Notes: generated from the letters alone by a model not told the origin. A DNA stretch of 9,459 nt from JAFGKK01 sp049684495 (GCA_049684495.1 JBAVFZ010000284.1:1-9459), one strand, 5' to 3'; counted from the stretch's first letter, positions 1-5,770 are shown. Program-made: numbers and translations.

Positions 1-540
1 GCTCCGGATTTTGCCGCTTTCGCCGATTCCATCCAGCCGTTGGCCGAAGCGGGAAAACTCGGGTGCGTACTGGCCCAGTTTCCAAATTCCTTCCATCCGA
101 TTCCGGAAAATAAAGAGTACCTGAAACGCCTGCACGCCGGATTGGAAAAATACCCCCTGGTGGCGGAGTTCCGCCACGCCGCCTGGGCCCGCCCGGAGAC
201 GCTCGAGCTGCTGCGCGGGTTGTCGATGGGCTATTGCTGCGTCGACGAGCCGCCGCTGCGCGGGTTGATGCCGCCCGACGCGCTCGCCACCTCCCCGGTC
301 GGGTACATCCGTTTCCACGGCCGGAACGCGGCGCATTGGTACGAGCACGAGGACCCGGCGGAGCGGTACGACTACCTTTACACGGCCGGGGAACTCGAGG
401 GTTGGCTCCCGAAGATCCGCGAGGTGGAGAAGGATACCGAGGAAACGTACGTCTATTTCAACAATCACCCGCACGGGCACGGCGTGGCAGGCGCCAAGGT
501 GCTCGGGAAACTGCTCAACATCGAACGGCGGGAGGAGTAG
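1..540 (+). CDS. DUF72 (YecE-like) family protein, 5'-truncated
   Basis: This frame is open from the first base of the window and ends at TAG 538-540, so the N-terminus lies upstream; about 179 C-terminal residues are visible. The DUF72 family is a TIM-barrel fold of unknown biochemical role, usually about 240-300 residues, so roughly the last two thirds is here. Seen in the sequence: the stretch GKLGCVLAQFPNSF, then VAEFRHAAW (the conserved E-F/R-H-x-x-W strand), a GYIRFHGRN segment, and the C-terminal VYFNNHPHGHGVAGA, all typical of DUF72. The encoded protein looks intact to its stop. The next gene is convergent, and a long inverted repeat begins 11 bases after the stop. No function is assigned beyond the family. 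Confidence 0.9.
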   Translation, partial: APDFAAFADSIQPLAEAGKLGCVLAQFPNSFHPIPENKEYLKRLHAGLEKYPLVAEFRHAAWARPETLELLRGLSMGYCCVDEPPLRGLMPPDALATSPVGYIRFHGRNAAHWYEHEDPAERYDYLYTAGELEGWLPKIREVEKDTEETYVYFNNHPHGHGVAGAKVLGKLLNIERREE

Positions 541-551
541 ACGCCCAACTC

Positions 552-674
552 CCTCGTCCGGCCTTCGGCCACCTTCTCCCAGCGCCTGACCTCGCGGAGT
601 GCGCAGATTCGGTTTGTTCCTGGAACCTTCGCGTTTACGAAGCGGGGGGATACTGGGAGAAGGCCGTGAAGAGG
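552..674. repeat. Long inverted-repeat intergenic element, copy 1 (degenerate)
   Basis: The core at 571-663 aligns without gaps to 1772-1864 at about 81 of 93 positions by hand count. The core starts with CCTTCTCCCAG and ends with CTGGGAGAAGG, so its ends are inverted repeats. The left flank CCTCGTCCGGCCTTCGGCCA is the inverse of the right flank of copy 2, which shows that the full unit is a longer palindrome. The right arm here looks shortened, consistent with loss of about 10 bases between two AAGG repeats. Inner stems are eroded compared with copy 2. It fills the gap between two convergent genes and may act as a two-way terminator (inference). There is no transposase, so a MITE-like or REP-like element is the best description. 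Confidence 0.75.
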
Positions 675-685
675 GTTAAGTATTT

Positions 686-1174
686 TTACGGTTTAATTTC
701 TTTCCGATATACATATTCGCCGTCCGGCTTGCCGAGAATCCGATCGGATTTCACCCGCGTAAAACCGCACTTGGTCTCATAAAAATAATGATTCTTCTTG
801 GCGAACTTCGGGGTTGTCAGCCGCCAGCTTTTTGTCTGCGGGTATTTCCTCTCGATAAACCTCCAGGCCGCGCTACCGGCGCCGTGATCCTGGAAATCCG
901 GATCGATAAATATCGTCCCGAGGATGTTATCGCCGTCCGGGAGGATCCAGACGATCACCCCGCCGACGGCCGCCCCGCCCGCCATTACCTTAAACCCTTC
1001 GGTCACGGATTGACCGAACAGCCACTTTCGGAAAAAGTCCCCGTTGTCGTAGCCATCGGGTCCGCCCCGCTCCACCCCCAGGTGTTTCCGTGAGTCATCA
1101 TCGAACGCACGGGTCATCACCCGGGTGAGCTCCGGGATATCGGCTTCGGTAAAGGTTACAAATGAAAGGTCCAT
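686..1174 (-). CDS. GNAT family N-acetyltransferase
   Basis: Predicted acetyl-CoA-dependent N-acetyltransferase of 162 residues, a normal size for a single GNAT domain; the substrate is unknown. From the chosen start the N-terminus MDLSFVTFTEADIPELTRVM is the usual beta1-alpha1 opening. Motif A is seen as IFIDPDFQDHGAGSAAW (residues 88-104), where QDHGAG is the acetyl-CoA pyrophosphate loop, and NHYFYETKCGFTR (128-140) is the usual C-terminal NxxFYxxxGF element. An in-frame ATG at 1183 gives three more residues; AAAGGA (1186-1191) is 11 bases from the ATG at 1174 and only 2 from that at 1183. Longer in-frame starts up to 1261 add a stretch without family character that overlaps the likely promoter. 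The gene lies downstream of the DUF3795 gene on the same strand but seems to have its own promoter. Confidence 0.85.
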   Translation of the reverse strand: MDLSFVTFTEADIPELTRVMTRAFDDDSRKHLGVERGGPDGYDNGDFFRKWLFGQSVTEGFKVMAGGAAVGGVIVWILPDGDNILGTIFIDPDFQDHGAGSAAWRFIERKYPQTKSWRLTTPKFAKKNHYFYETKCGFTRVKSDRILGKPDGEYVYRKEIKP

Positions 1175-1202
1175 ATGGCACATAATCCTTTCCGGCGAAA
1201 AT

Positions 1203-1208
1203 TTTATA
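1203..1208 (-). promoter_or_regulatory. Candidate -10 box for the acetyltransferase gene
   Basis: On the minus strand TATAAA lies in an AT-rich run and would start transcription near 1196, giving a short leader that contains AAAGGA before ATG 1183/1174. No good -35 is visible at 16-18 bases, so this call rests on the -10 box and position only. Confidence 0.35.
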
Positions 1209-1266
1209 AAAAGTGGCCGGGATATTTCAGCCGGTTTATTGATTTTGTTTATAACTTTCAAGAAGA

Positions 1267-1304
1267 AATCCTGACAATCCTGTTAATCATCATGTAAATC
1301 CTGT
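1267..1304. repeat. Short tandem AATCCTG-type intergenic repeat
   Basis: The spacer after the DUF3795 stop codon holds AATCCTGACAATCCTG, then TTAATCATCATG, then TAAATCCTGTC: an AATCCTG word three times plus a degenerate copy, spaced about 10-12 bases apart. Similar GACAGGATTTACAGGATTAACAGGAT phrases are a familiar kind of dispersed intergenic sequence in many bacterial genomes. No function is evident; it lies upstream of the acetyltransferase promoter. Confidence 0.55.
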
Positions 1305-1664
1305 CTATTTCTTTCGTCGAAGTTCCACTAATCGCTGTTTGGCGTCCGCTGCCTGCGTGAAAAATCCGTTGAGCTGCCCGCAGCTTTCGAACCGGCCGCA
1401 TTCCGCGCAGGTGGTGAGTTTTTGTTCACGGGCGCATATCCGCATGGAGCACACCCGGCATCCGAGGAAAACCCGGCCGTCAGCGGCGGGGCAACCCTCG
1501 CATACCATCTCCTCCGCCCGTAAATCGCTGCGGCCGGTAAATGCGGCGAACAGAACCGACCACTCGCGGGCGGTCTTTTCCTGCAACGCCGGGTCGTTGG
1601 TCTTTGTGGCCATGAAGACCGGGCATGCCGTGCAATCCAGCCCGCAATACGCGATGATCGACAT
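1305..1664 (-). CDS. DUF3795 domain protein, small Cys-rich
   Basis: A 119-residue protein with 11 cysteines. The N-terminal AYCGLDCTACPVFMAT (Cys 7, 11, 14) is the hallmark of DUF3795. Two further clusters follow: CEGCP (55, 58) with CRVC and C77, and CAECGRFESC (86, 89, 95). The number and spacing of cysteines suggest bound zinc or iron-sulfur, but the family has no established reaction. The start at 1664 is preferred because GGGAGG (1669-1674) lies four bases upstream of it and the family usually begins at M-x-x-x-A-Y-C-G. An alternative ATG at 1676 would add four residues (MGGA) and overlap that ribosome-binding site. The C-terminus ends in a basic LRRKK tail. It is likely a single cytoplasmic protein, transcribed away from the ubiX operon. 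Confidence 0.85.
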   Translation of the reverse strand: MSIIAYCGLDCTACPVFMATKTNDPALQEKTAREWSVLFAAFTGRSDLRAEEMVCEGCPAADGRVFLGCRVCSMRICAREQKLTTCAECGRFESCGQLNGFFTQAADAKQRLVELRRKK

Positions 1665-1771
1665 AGCGCCTCCCATCCATTCAATTCTCCACGATATTTT
1701 CTAAAAAGGAAAGGGGGATTTGCTTCTCGGTTTTTTCCCAATAGCATCCATCCGCCGCGCCCGCAACTTTT

Positions 1772-1884
1772 ACCTTCTCCCAGCGCCTGCCCTCGCAGAG
1801 TGCGCAGGTTCGGTCTGTTCCTCGAACCTGCGCGATTACGAAGCGAGGGTTAGCTGGGAGAAGGTCGCCGAAAGCCGGATGAGG
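1772..1884. repeat. Long inverted-repeat intergenic element, copy 2 (better preserved)
   Basis: The outer arms are CCTTCTCCCAGC at the left and GCTGGGAGAAGG at the right (12 of 12 paired). Inside them CCTCGC pairs with GCGAGG, and the innermost perfect 11-base stem GCGCAGGTTCG / CGAACCTGCGC encloses the loop. The right flank GTCGCCGAAAGCCGGATGAGG continues the unit and is the inverse of the left flank of copy 1; the matching left flank here is lost or very degenerate. As RNA or single-stranded DNA the unit would fold into a long nested hairpin. It lies between two divergent genes, about 100 bases upstream of the ubiX promoter. Confidence 0.75.
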
Positions 1885-1940
1885 CGGAATTACCCCGAAG
1901 GGGCATTATCTCCCCGCGCAGGGATTTATCCCCGTGTTAT

Positions 1941-1967
1941 CTTCGTGCCCTTCGTGCTCTTCGTGGA
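1941..1967. repeat. Three 9-base direct repeats CTTCGTGnn
   Basis: CTTCGTG occurs at 1941, 1950 and 1959, exactly nine bases apart, ending 13 bases before the -35 box of the ubiX promoter. The same kind of phrase occurs as a scattered intergenic repeat in many bacteria, so it may be neutral. Its exact phasing next to a promoter leaves a regulator site possible. Confidence 0.5.
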
Positions 1968-1980
1968 CTATTTGCCCCAA

Positions 1981-2009
1981 GTGACAACTCACGCTTGTAA
2001 CGATACAAT
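1981..2009 (+). promoter_or_regulatory. Promoter of the ubiX-ubiD-acnX operon, probably leaderless
   Basis: A -35 GTGACA (5 of 6 to TTGACA) at 1981-1986 and a -10 TACAAT (5 of 6 to TATAAT) at 2004-2009 are separated by exactly 17 bases. With standard spacing the transcript begins at 2016, the A of the ubiX ATG. No Shine-Dalgarno sequence lies between the -10 box and the ATG, which agrees with a leaderless mRNA. Confidence 0.65.
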
Positions 2010-2015
2010 CAGCCC

Positions 2016-2612
2016 ATGACCCGCCGCATCATCGTCGCGATCACGGGCGCTTCCGGCGCCGTCTACGGCATCCGGGCGCTCGAGAACCTGCGATCCCTTT
2101 CGATCGAAACCCATCTCATCATCAGCGCCGCCGCGCGCCGGATCATCGAACAGGAAACCGGCCGGTCCGCGGCCGAGGTGGAAAGACTGGCGTCAACGGT
2201 ATATCCTGCGGATGAAATTCACGCCCCGATTGCATCGGGTTCATTCCACGTCGACGGAATGATTATCGCGCCTTGTTCGATAAAAACGCTTTCCGCCGTT
2301 GCCAATTCCTATACCCCGGATTTAATTTCCCGCTCGGCGGACGTCTGCCTGAAGGAAGCCCGCCCGCTGGTCCTCCTGGTGCGGGAATCCCCGCTCCATG
2401 CCGGACATCTGCGGTTGATGCAGGAAGCCGCCCAGGCCGGCGCGGTTATTTTCCCGCCCGTCCCGGTCTTTTACGGGAACCCGCAAAGCGTCGCCGATAT
2501 CGTGAATTCCTCGGTCGGCCGGGCGCTGGCGCGGATGGGGATTGAAAATGATTTTTATCCGCGCTGGCACGGGCGGAATTTCTCAGACGCGGGAAATTCC
2601 CCCGAAGGGTGA
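2016..2612 (+). CDS. ubiX: UbiX family flavin prenyltransferase
   Basis: UbiX attaches a dimethylallyl group from dimethylallyl phosphate to FMN, making the prenylated FMN cofactor that UbiD decarboxylases need. The 198-residue length is normal. Seen in order: VAITGASGAVYG (7-18, the FMN phosphate loop), ASGSF (73-77), APCSIKTLSAVANSYTPDL (85-103), the CLKEARPLVLLVRESPLH block (111-128) that is the family signature, VPVFYGNP (149-156) and YPRWHG near the C-terminus (181-186). The ATG is fixed by the strong N-terminal match and by the promoter six bases upstream. The stop codon lies three bases before the next ATG, so translation is probably coupled. Its place next to a UbiD gene points to local cofactor supply rather than ubiquinone synthesis. 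Confidence 0.95.
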   Translation: MTRRIIVAITGASGAVYGIRALENLRSLSIETHLIISAAARRIIEQETGRSAAEVERLASTVYPADEIHAPIASGSFHVDGMIIAPCSIKTLSAVANSYTPDLISRSADVCLKEARPLVLLVRESPLHAGHLRLMQEAAQAGAVIFPPVPVFYGNPQSVADIVNSSVGRALARMGIENDFYPRWHGRNFSDAGNSPEG

Positions 2613-2615
2613 TCC

Positions 2616-3923
2616 ATGTCCCTGAGAGATTACATCGCCGATCTTCAGCGCAGCGGAAAACTGGCCGTCGTCCGCGAGCCGGTTTCCAAGACGTATGAGA
2701 TAGCCGGCATTCTCAAGAAGCTCGAACCGCGCCCGGTGCTGTTCGAGAAGGTCAAAGAATCCGAGCACCGGGTGATCGGCAACCTCTTTTGCGGCAAGGG
2801 ACCTTTTGCGGAATATCTCCGGATCTCGCCGCCGCAGATCATCGCCACGATGGCCGACGCAATCGCTCATCCCGTTGCGCCGCCGGCCTGGAAGGGCGGC
2901 ACCCCGCCCTGCCAGGAAGTCGTCGAGCTTAAGCCGAATCTCGATTCCCTCCCGATCCTCTTCCATTGCGAAGGCGACGGCGGCAACTACATCAGCTCGG
3001 GCGTCTTCCTGGCCAAGCATCCGCTGCATGGCCAGAACGCGGATTTTCACCGGGCGATGCAGTTCTCGAAGACCGAGATGGCCGTGCGCGTCGTCCAAGG
3101 CCGGCACTTCGACGTTTTCCTCAAGGATCGCAGGTCCCTCGATGTGGCGGTGTGCATCGGCCTGCCGCCGAACATCCTCGCCGCGGCGGCCACCTCGGTC
3201 GAGCTCGGATTCGACGAGCTGACGATCGCTTGCGCGCTCGAATCCTTCGCCGTCGCGCCGGCCCAAACGGTCGACGCCCTCGTCCCGGCCGAAGCGGAAT
3301 TCGTTCTGGAGGGCACCGTCCATTACGAACGACGCTACGCCGAAGGCCCGTTTGTCGACCTGACCGAGACGCAGGATATCATCCGCAACGAGCCGGTGTT
3401 CGAGGTGAAGGCGGTCACCCACCGGCGCGACGCAATCTGGCAGGCGCTGCTGCCCGGCGCGCTGGAACACAAACTGCTGATGGGCATGCCGCGCGAGCCG
3501 ACCATCTTCCAGGCGGTGAACCGCGTGGTGAAGTGCCTCGACGTGCATGTCAATCCGTGCGGGTGCTCCTGGCTGCACGCCATAGTCCAGATCGAAAAAC
3601 TTCACGAGGATGACGGGAAGAAGGCGATCGCGGCCGCTTTTACGGGGCACCGATCGTGCAAGCACGTGTTCGTCGTCGACCGCGACATCGATATCTACGA
3701 TCCGCGGACGGTCGAGTGGGCGATGGCCACCCGCTTCCAGGGCGACGCGGATCTGGTCGTATTGCCGCGCGCACCCGGCTCCTCGCTCGATCCGAGCAGC
3801 GAACCGGTGACACACAATACTTGCCGGGTTGGGTACGATCTCACCAAACCCCTGGAAACAAAAGGCAAGAAATTCGAAAAAACGCCGTTTCCGGATGTGG
3901 ATTTGAAGAAGTATGGAGTGTAA
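2616..3923 (+). CDS. UbiD family decarboxylase, predicted trans-anhydromevalonate 5-phosphate decarboxylase
   Basis: A prenylated-FMN-dependent decarboxylase. The 435 residues are short for ubiquinone-type UbiD (about 490) and fit the archaeal group. Seen: NADFHRAMQF (141-150), VQGRHFDVF (160-168), EAEFVLEG (226-233), EGPFVDLT (243-250), LLPGALEHKLLMGMPREP (278-295), FTGHRSCKHVFVVD (342-355), PGSSLDPSS (387-395). By spacing to the well-studied Fdc1, N141, H164 and E209 would hold the metal and R146, E243 and D248 would be the catalytic triad, with Asp where Fdc1 has its second Glu. GAAGGG (2604-2609), six bases upstream of the ATG, is the ribosome-binding site. The paired UbiX and AcnX genes suggest it makes isopentenyl phosphate plus CO2 from trans-anhydromevalonate 5-phosphate. 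Family is certain; the substrate is inferred from context and sequence type. Confidence 0.88.
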   Translation: MSLRDYIADLQRSGKLAVVREPVSKTYEIAGILKKLEPRPVLFEKVKESEHRVIGNLFCGKGPFAEYLRISPPQIIATMADAIAHPVAPPAWKGGTPPCQEVVELKPNLDSLPILFHCEGDGGNYISSGVFLAKHPLHGQNADFHRAMQFSKTEMAVRVVQGRHFDVFLKDRRSLDVAVCIGLPPNILAAAATSVELGFDELTIACALESFAVAPAQTVDALVPAEAEFVLEGTVHYERRYAEGPFVDLTETQDIIRNEPVFEVKAVTHRRDAIWQALLPGALEHKLLMGMPREPTIFQAVNRVVKCLDVHVNPCGCSWLHAIVQIEKLHEDDGKKAIAAAFTGHRSCKHVFVVDRDIDIYDPRTVEWAMATRFQGDADLVVLPRAPGSSLDPSSEPVTHNTCRVGYDLTKPLETKGKKFEKTPFPDVDLKKYGV

Positions 3924-3938
3924 GTAACCCTCCTCCAT

Positions 3939-4021
3939 CCTCACCCCCATCCCCTGCACCCCTTCCCCCTCTCCTGGCATAAGCCAGGAGAGGGGGAAGG
4001 GGCCGGGGGATGGGGGTGAGG
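3939..4021. repeat. 83-bp near-perfect palindrome inside the operon
   Basis: The left arm CCTCACCCCCATCCCC pairs with GGGGATGGGGGTGAGG at the right end (16 bp), and the inner arm CCCCTTCCCCCTCTCCTGGC pairs perfectly with its inverse (20 bp) around an ATAA loop at 3979-3982. The only interruption is TGCA against CCG. It fills most of the 111-base gap between the decarboxylase stop and the AcnX large-subunit start. There is no T-run after it, so it is not a classical intrinsic terminator. It resembles the C/T-rich intergenic palindromes scattered in Anaerolineae-type genomes (recall, not checked). It could stabilise or attenuate the operon mRNA. Confidence 0.85.
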
Positions 4022-4034
4022 CGGTGATACAGAA

Positions 4035-5237
4035 ATGATCCTCACTCCCGAAGAACAATCCATGCTCGCCGGTGATCAGGACCGGGCCGCGCAGACGGCC
4101 ATGCAGATCCTGGCGGCGCTCGGAAAAATCTACGAAGCCGGGCACACTCTCCCGGTGCGTTCGGTGCAGATCGCCGGGGTAAGTTACGATAATCTCGGCG
4201 AGGCCGGTCTCGAGTGGCTGACGGAGATGGCCGACGGCGGCGGGACCGTGCGCGTTCCGGCCACGCTCAACCCGGCCGGCATGGATCTGGAGAACTGGCA
4301 GGCGCTCGGCATCCCGGCGGATTTCGCCGAAAAGCAGCTCCGCGTCATCGATGCCTTCACCCGCATGGGAGTGACCCCAACCTGCACCTGCACGCCGTAC
4401 CTCGCGGGAAATCTGCCCCAAGCAGGAGACATACTCGCCTGGGCGGAAAGCAGCGCGGTGTGCTACGCCAATTCGGTCCTTGGTGCGCGGACCAACCGCG
4501 AGGGCGGCCCGAGCGCGCTGGCGGCCGCGCTGACCGGCCGGACGCCGGAGTATGGGATGCATCTGGATGAGAACCGCCGGCCGGGAGTCACCGTAACTGT
4601 ATCCGCGCGGCTCTCGGACACGTCGGATTACGGCGCACTCGGGAAAATTATCGGCGAGCGGTTGGAAGCCGCGGGACGCAAAGCGATCCCCTGGATTGCC
4701 GATGTGAACGAGCCAACCATGGAACAGCTGAAATCCTTGTGCGCCAGCGCGGCCACTTACGGCGGGCTGGCGATGTTTTATATTCCGGGCATTACTCCGG
4801 AAGCCGCCGGGCTTGTGGCGCCCCGGGAATCCTTCACCGTGACGGCGGATGATCTGCGATCGGTGAAGGCGTCGCTCACCGATGCCGCCGCCGGGGAAGC
4901 GGATTTTTTCTCGCTCGGCTGCCCGCACCTGACCCTGCCGGAAGTGGCACGGATCGCCGAACTCCTGCGCGGGAAGCGGGTGGCGAAGGAATTCTGGATC
5001 ACCACCTCGCGGCCGATCAAGCGCGAAGCGGACCGCTTGGGATATTCGGAGATCATCCTGCGCAGCGGGGCGAAGTTCGCGGTGGATACCTGCTGCGTCG
5101 TCGCGCCGATCCGCGGACGGTTCCGCGCGATGGCGACCGACAGCGCCAAGGCGTGCTATTACGCCGTGTCGAAGAATAAATTCAAAACCCGGTTGCTGGA
5201 TTTCGATGCGGTCGTGAACGAGGCGATGGAAAAATGA
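4035..5237 (+). CDS. Aconitase X large (catalytic) subunit, predicted phosphomevalonate dehydratase large subunit
   Basis: A 400-residue AcnX catalytic-domain protein, full length for a two-subunit AcnX. Predicted to remove water from mevalonate 5-phosphate to give trans-anhydromevalonate 5-phosphate with an iron-sulfur cluster. Seen: PTCTCTPYLAGN (115-126), WAESSAVCYANSVLGARTNR (136-155), EGGPSALAAALTGRTPEYG (156-174), LGCPHLTLPEVARIAELL (294-311) and the C-terminal AVDTCCVVAP (349-358). C119, C296 and C353 are the likely cluster ligands. The ATG at 4035 matches the family N-terminus; GAGG at 4018-4021, the end of the palindrome, is 13 bases away, so the ribosome-binding site is weak. The stop overlaps the small subunit start by four bases. 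Another known AcnX reaction is cis-3-hydroxy-L-proline dehydration; the UbiX/UbiD neighbours argue against it. Confidence 0.9.
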   Translation: MILTPEEQSMLAGDQDRAAQTAMQILAALGKIYEAGHTLPVRSVQIAGVSYDNLGEAGLEWLTEMADGGGTVRVPATLNPAGMDLENWQALGIPADFAEKQLRVIDAFTRMGVTPTCTCTPYLAGNLPQAGDILAWAESSAVCYANSVLGARTNREGGPSALAAALTGRTPEYGMHLDENRRPGVTVTVSARLSDTSDYGALGKIIGERLEAAGRKAIPWIADVNEPTMEQLKSLCASAATYGGLAMFYIPGITPEAAGLVAPRESFTVTADDLRSVKASLTDAAAGEADFFSLGCPHLTLPEVARIAELLRGKRVAKEFWITTSRPIKREADRLGYSEIILRSGAKFAVDTCCVVAPIRGRFRAMATDSAKACYYAVSKNKFKTRLLDFDAVVNEAMEK

Positions 5238-5659
5238 CCGCCGGTACGGTTGTCCTTCAGGGACGAAGCATCCACCCCGGATCCGCGGAGGGGGAAGCGC
5301 TGGTCAGCCGGATGGGAATCTCCTTTTTCGGCGGCGTGGATCCCGAGACCGGGACCGTCGTGGAAAAAGGCCACGACCTCGAAGGCATGCGGGTGACCGG
5401 TAAAGTGCTGGTCTTCCCGACCGGCAAGGGTTCCACGGTCGGGTCCTATACTTTATATCGGATGAAGAAAGCCGGTACCGCACCTATCGCGGTTCTCAAT
5501 GCGGAATGCGAACCGATTACCGCAGTAGGTTGCATTCTCGCAGGCATTCCCTGTATCGACCGCCTCCCGCTCGATCGGATTTTTTCAGGGGATCTCCTGC
5601 GTGTCGACGCAACAGCCGGCCGAGTGGAGCGTGGCAAACCGGGAACCGATATCCCGTAA
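5234..5659 (+). CDS. Aconitase X small (swivel) subunit, predicted phosphomevalonate dehydratase small subunit (DUF126)
   Basis: A 141-residue swivel-domain protein that partners the large subunit upstream. Seen: LQGRSIHPGSAEGEALV (8-24), ISFFGGVDPETG (29-40), VLVFPTGKGSTVGS (58-71) and AVGCILAGIPCID (97-109), all typical of the AcnX small subunit (formerly DUF126). S67 within GKGSTVGS is the likely conserved active-site serine. The ATG lies in ATGA shared with the large-subunit stop, so the two are probably made in equal amounts by coupled translation. The length is complete. It is the last gene of the apparent operon, since the next gene begins 111 bases on with its own -10 box. No clear terminator is seen after it. 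Confidence 0.9.
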   Translation: MTAGTVVLQGRSIHPGSAEGEALVSRMGISFFGGVDPETGTVVEKGHDLEGMRVTGKVLVFPTGKGSTVGSYTLYRMKKAGTAPIAVLNAECEPITAVGCILAGIPCIDRLPLDRIFSGDLLRVDATAGRVERGKPGTDIP

Positions 5660-5758
5660 ATAATTGTCTGGGCATCGATAAATTCGATCCAATAATCCGA
5701 ATCGATTGGCAAAAGGAGAGCATTTCACATCTTCCCCGCCTCGGCCGATTAAGGGGAA

Positions 5759-5764
5759 TATAAT
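5759..5764 (+). promoter_or_regulatory. Consensus -10 box of the transporter gene, probably leaderless
   Basis: A perfect TATAAT ends six bases before the ATG at 5771, so standard spacing puts the first transcribed base on the A of the start codon. No convincing -35 is seen 16-18 bases upstream and no Shine-Dalgarno lies before the ATG. This is the same geometry as the ubiX promoter. Confidence 0.55.
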
Positions 5765-5770
5765 ATCCGG

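Larger units (their letters stand above)
1665..2015. other. Divergent intergenic region, no gene
   Basis: These 351 bases separate the minus-strand DUF3795 gene from the plus-strand ubiX gene. In order they hold the DUF3795 ribosome-binding site, an AT-rich stretch near 1688-1736, copy 2 of the inverted-repeat element (1772-1884), a perfect CCCC-GAA-GGGG hairpin at 1893-1903, three 9-base CTTCGTG repeats (1941-1967) and the ubiX promoter (1981-2009). An open frame of about 100 codons runs through here, but it translates the repeat element and lacks protein-like features, so no gene is called. Confidence 0.75.

Noticed and set aside
1720..2019. Open frame of about 100 codons upstream of ubiX whose peptide resembles part of another open frame at 234-782
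   Set aside because: The shared peptide comes from translating the two copies of the inverted-repeat element, so it is nucleotide repeat similarity, not a protein family.
2016..3923. UbiX-UbiD pair as ubiquinone or menaquinone biosynthesis genes
   Set aside because: The decarboxylase is short, has the archaeal-type EGPFVD motif, and is followed by both AcnX subunits; no quinone genes are nearby.
2583..4928. Very long minus-strand open frame (about 780 codons) opposite ubiD and the AcnX large subunit
   Set aside because: Its translation is rich in Arg, His and Gly with no family motif, and it lies antisense to two clearly conserved proteins; long antisense frames are expected in GC-rich coding DNA.
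4035..5659. AcnX pair as cis-3-hydroxy-L-proline dehydratase
   Set aside because: Possible for the family, but no proline or hydroxyproline catabolic gene is near and UbiX/UbiD fit the phosphomevalonate role better; not fully excluded.
5689..5709. CCAAT...ATTGG short inverted repeat after the AcnX small subunit
   Set aside because: Only five paired bases with an unpaired centre of 11; too weak to call an operator or terminator.
5713..5718. AAGGAG, a strong Shine-Dalgarno-like sequence upstream of the transporter
   Set aside because: No ATG, GTG or TTG lies at a usable distance after it, and the transporter ATG is over 50 bases away.
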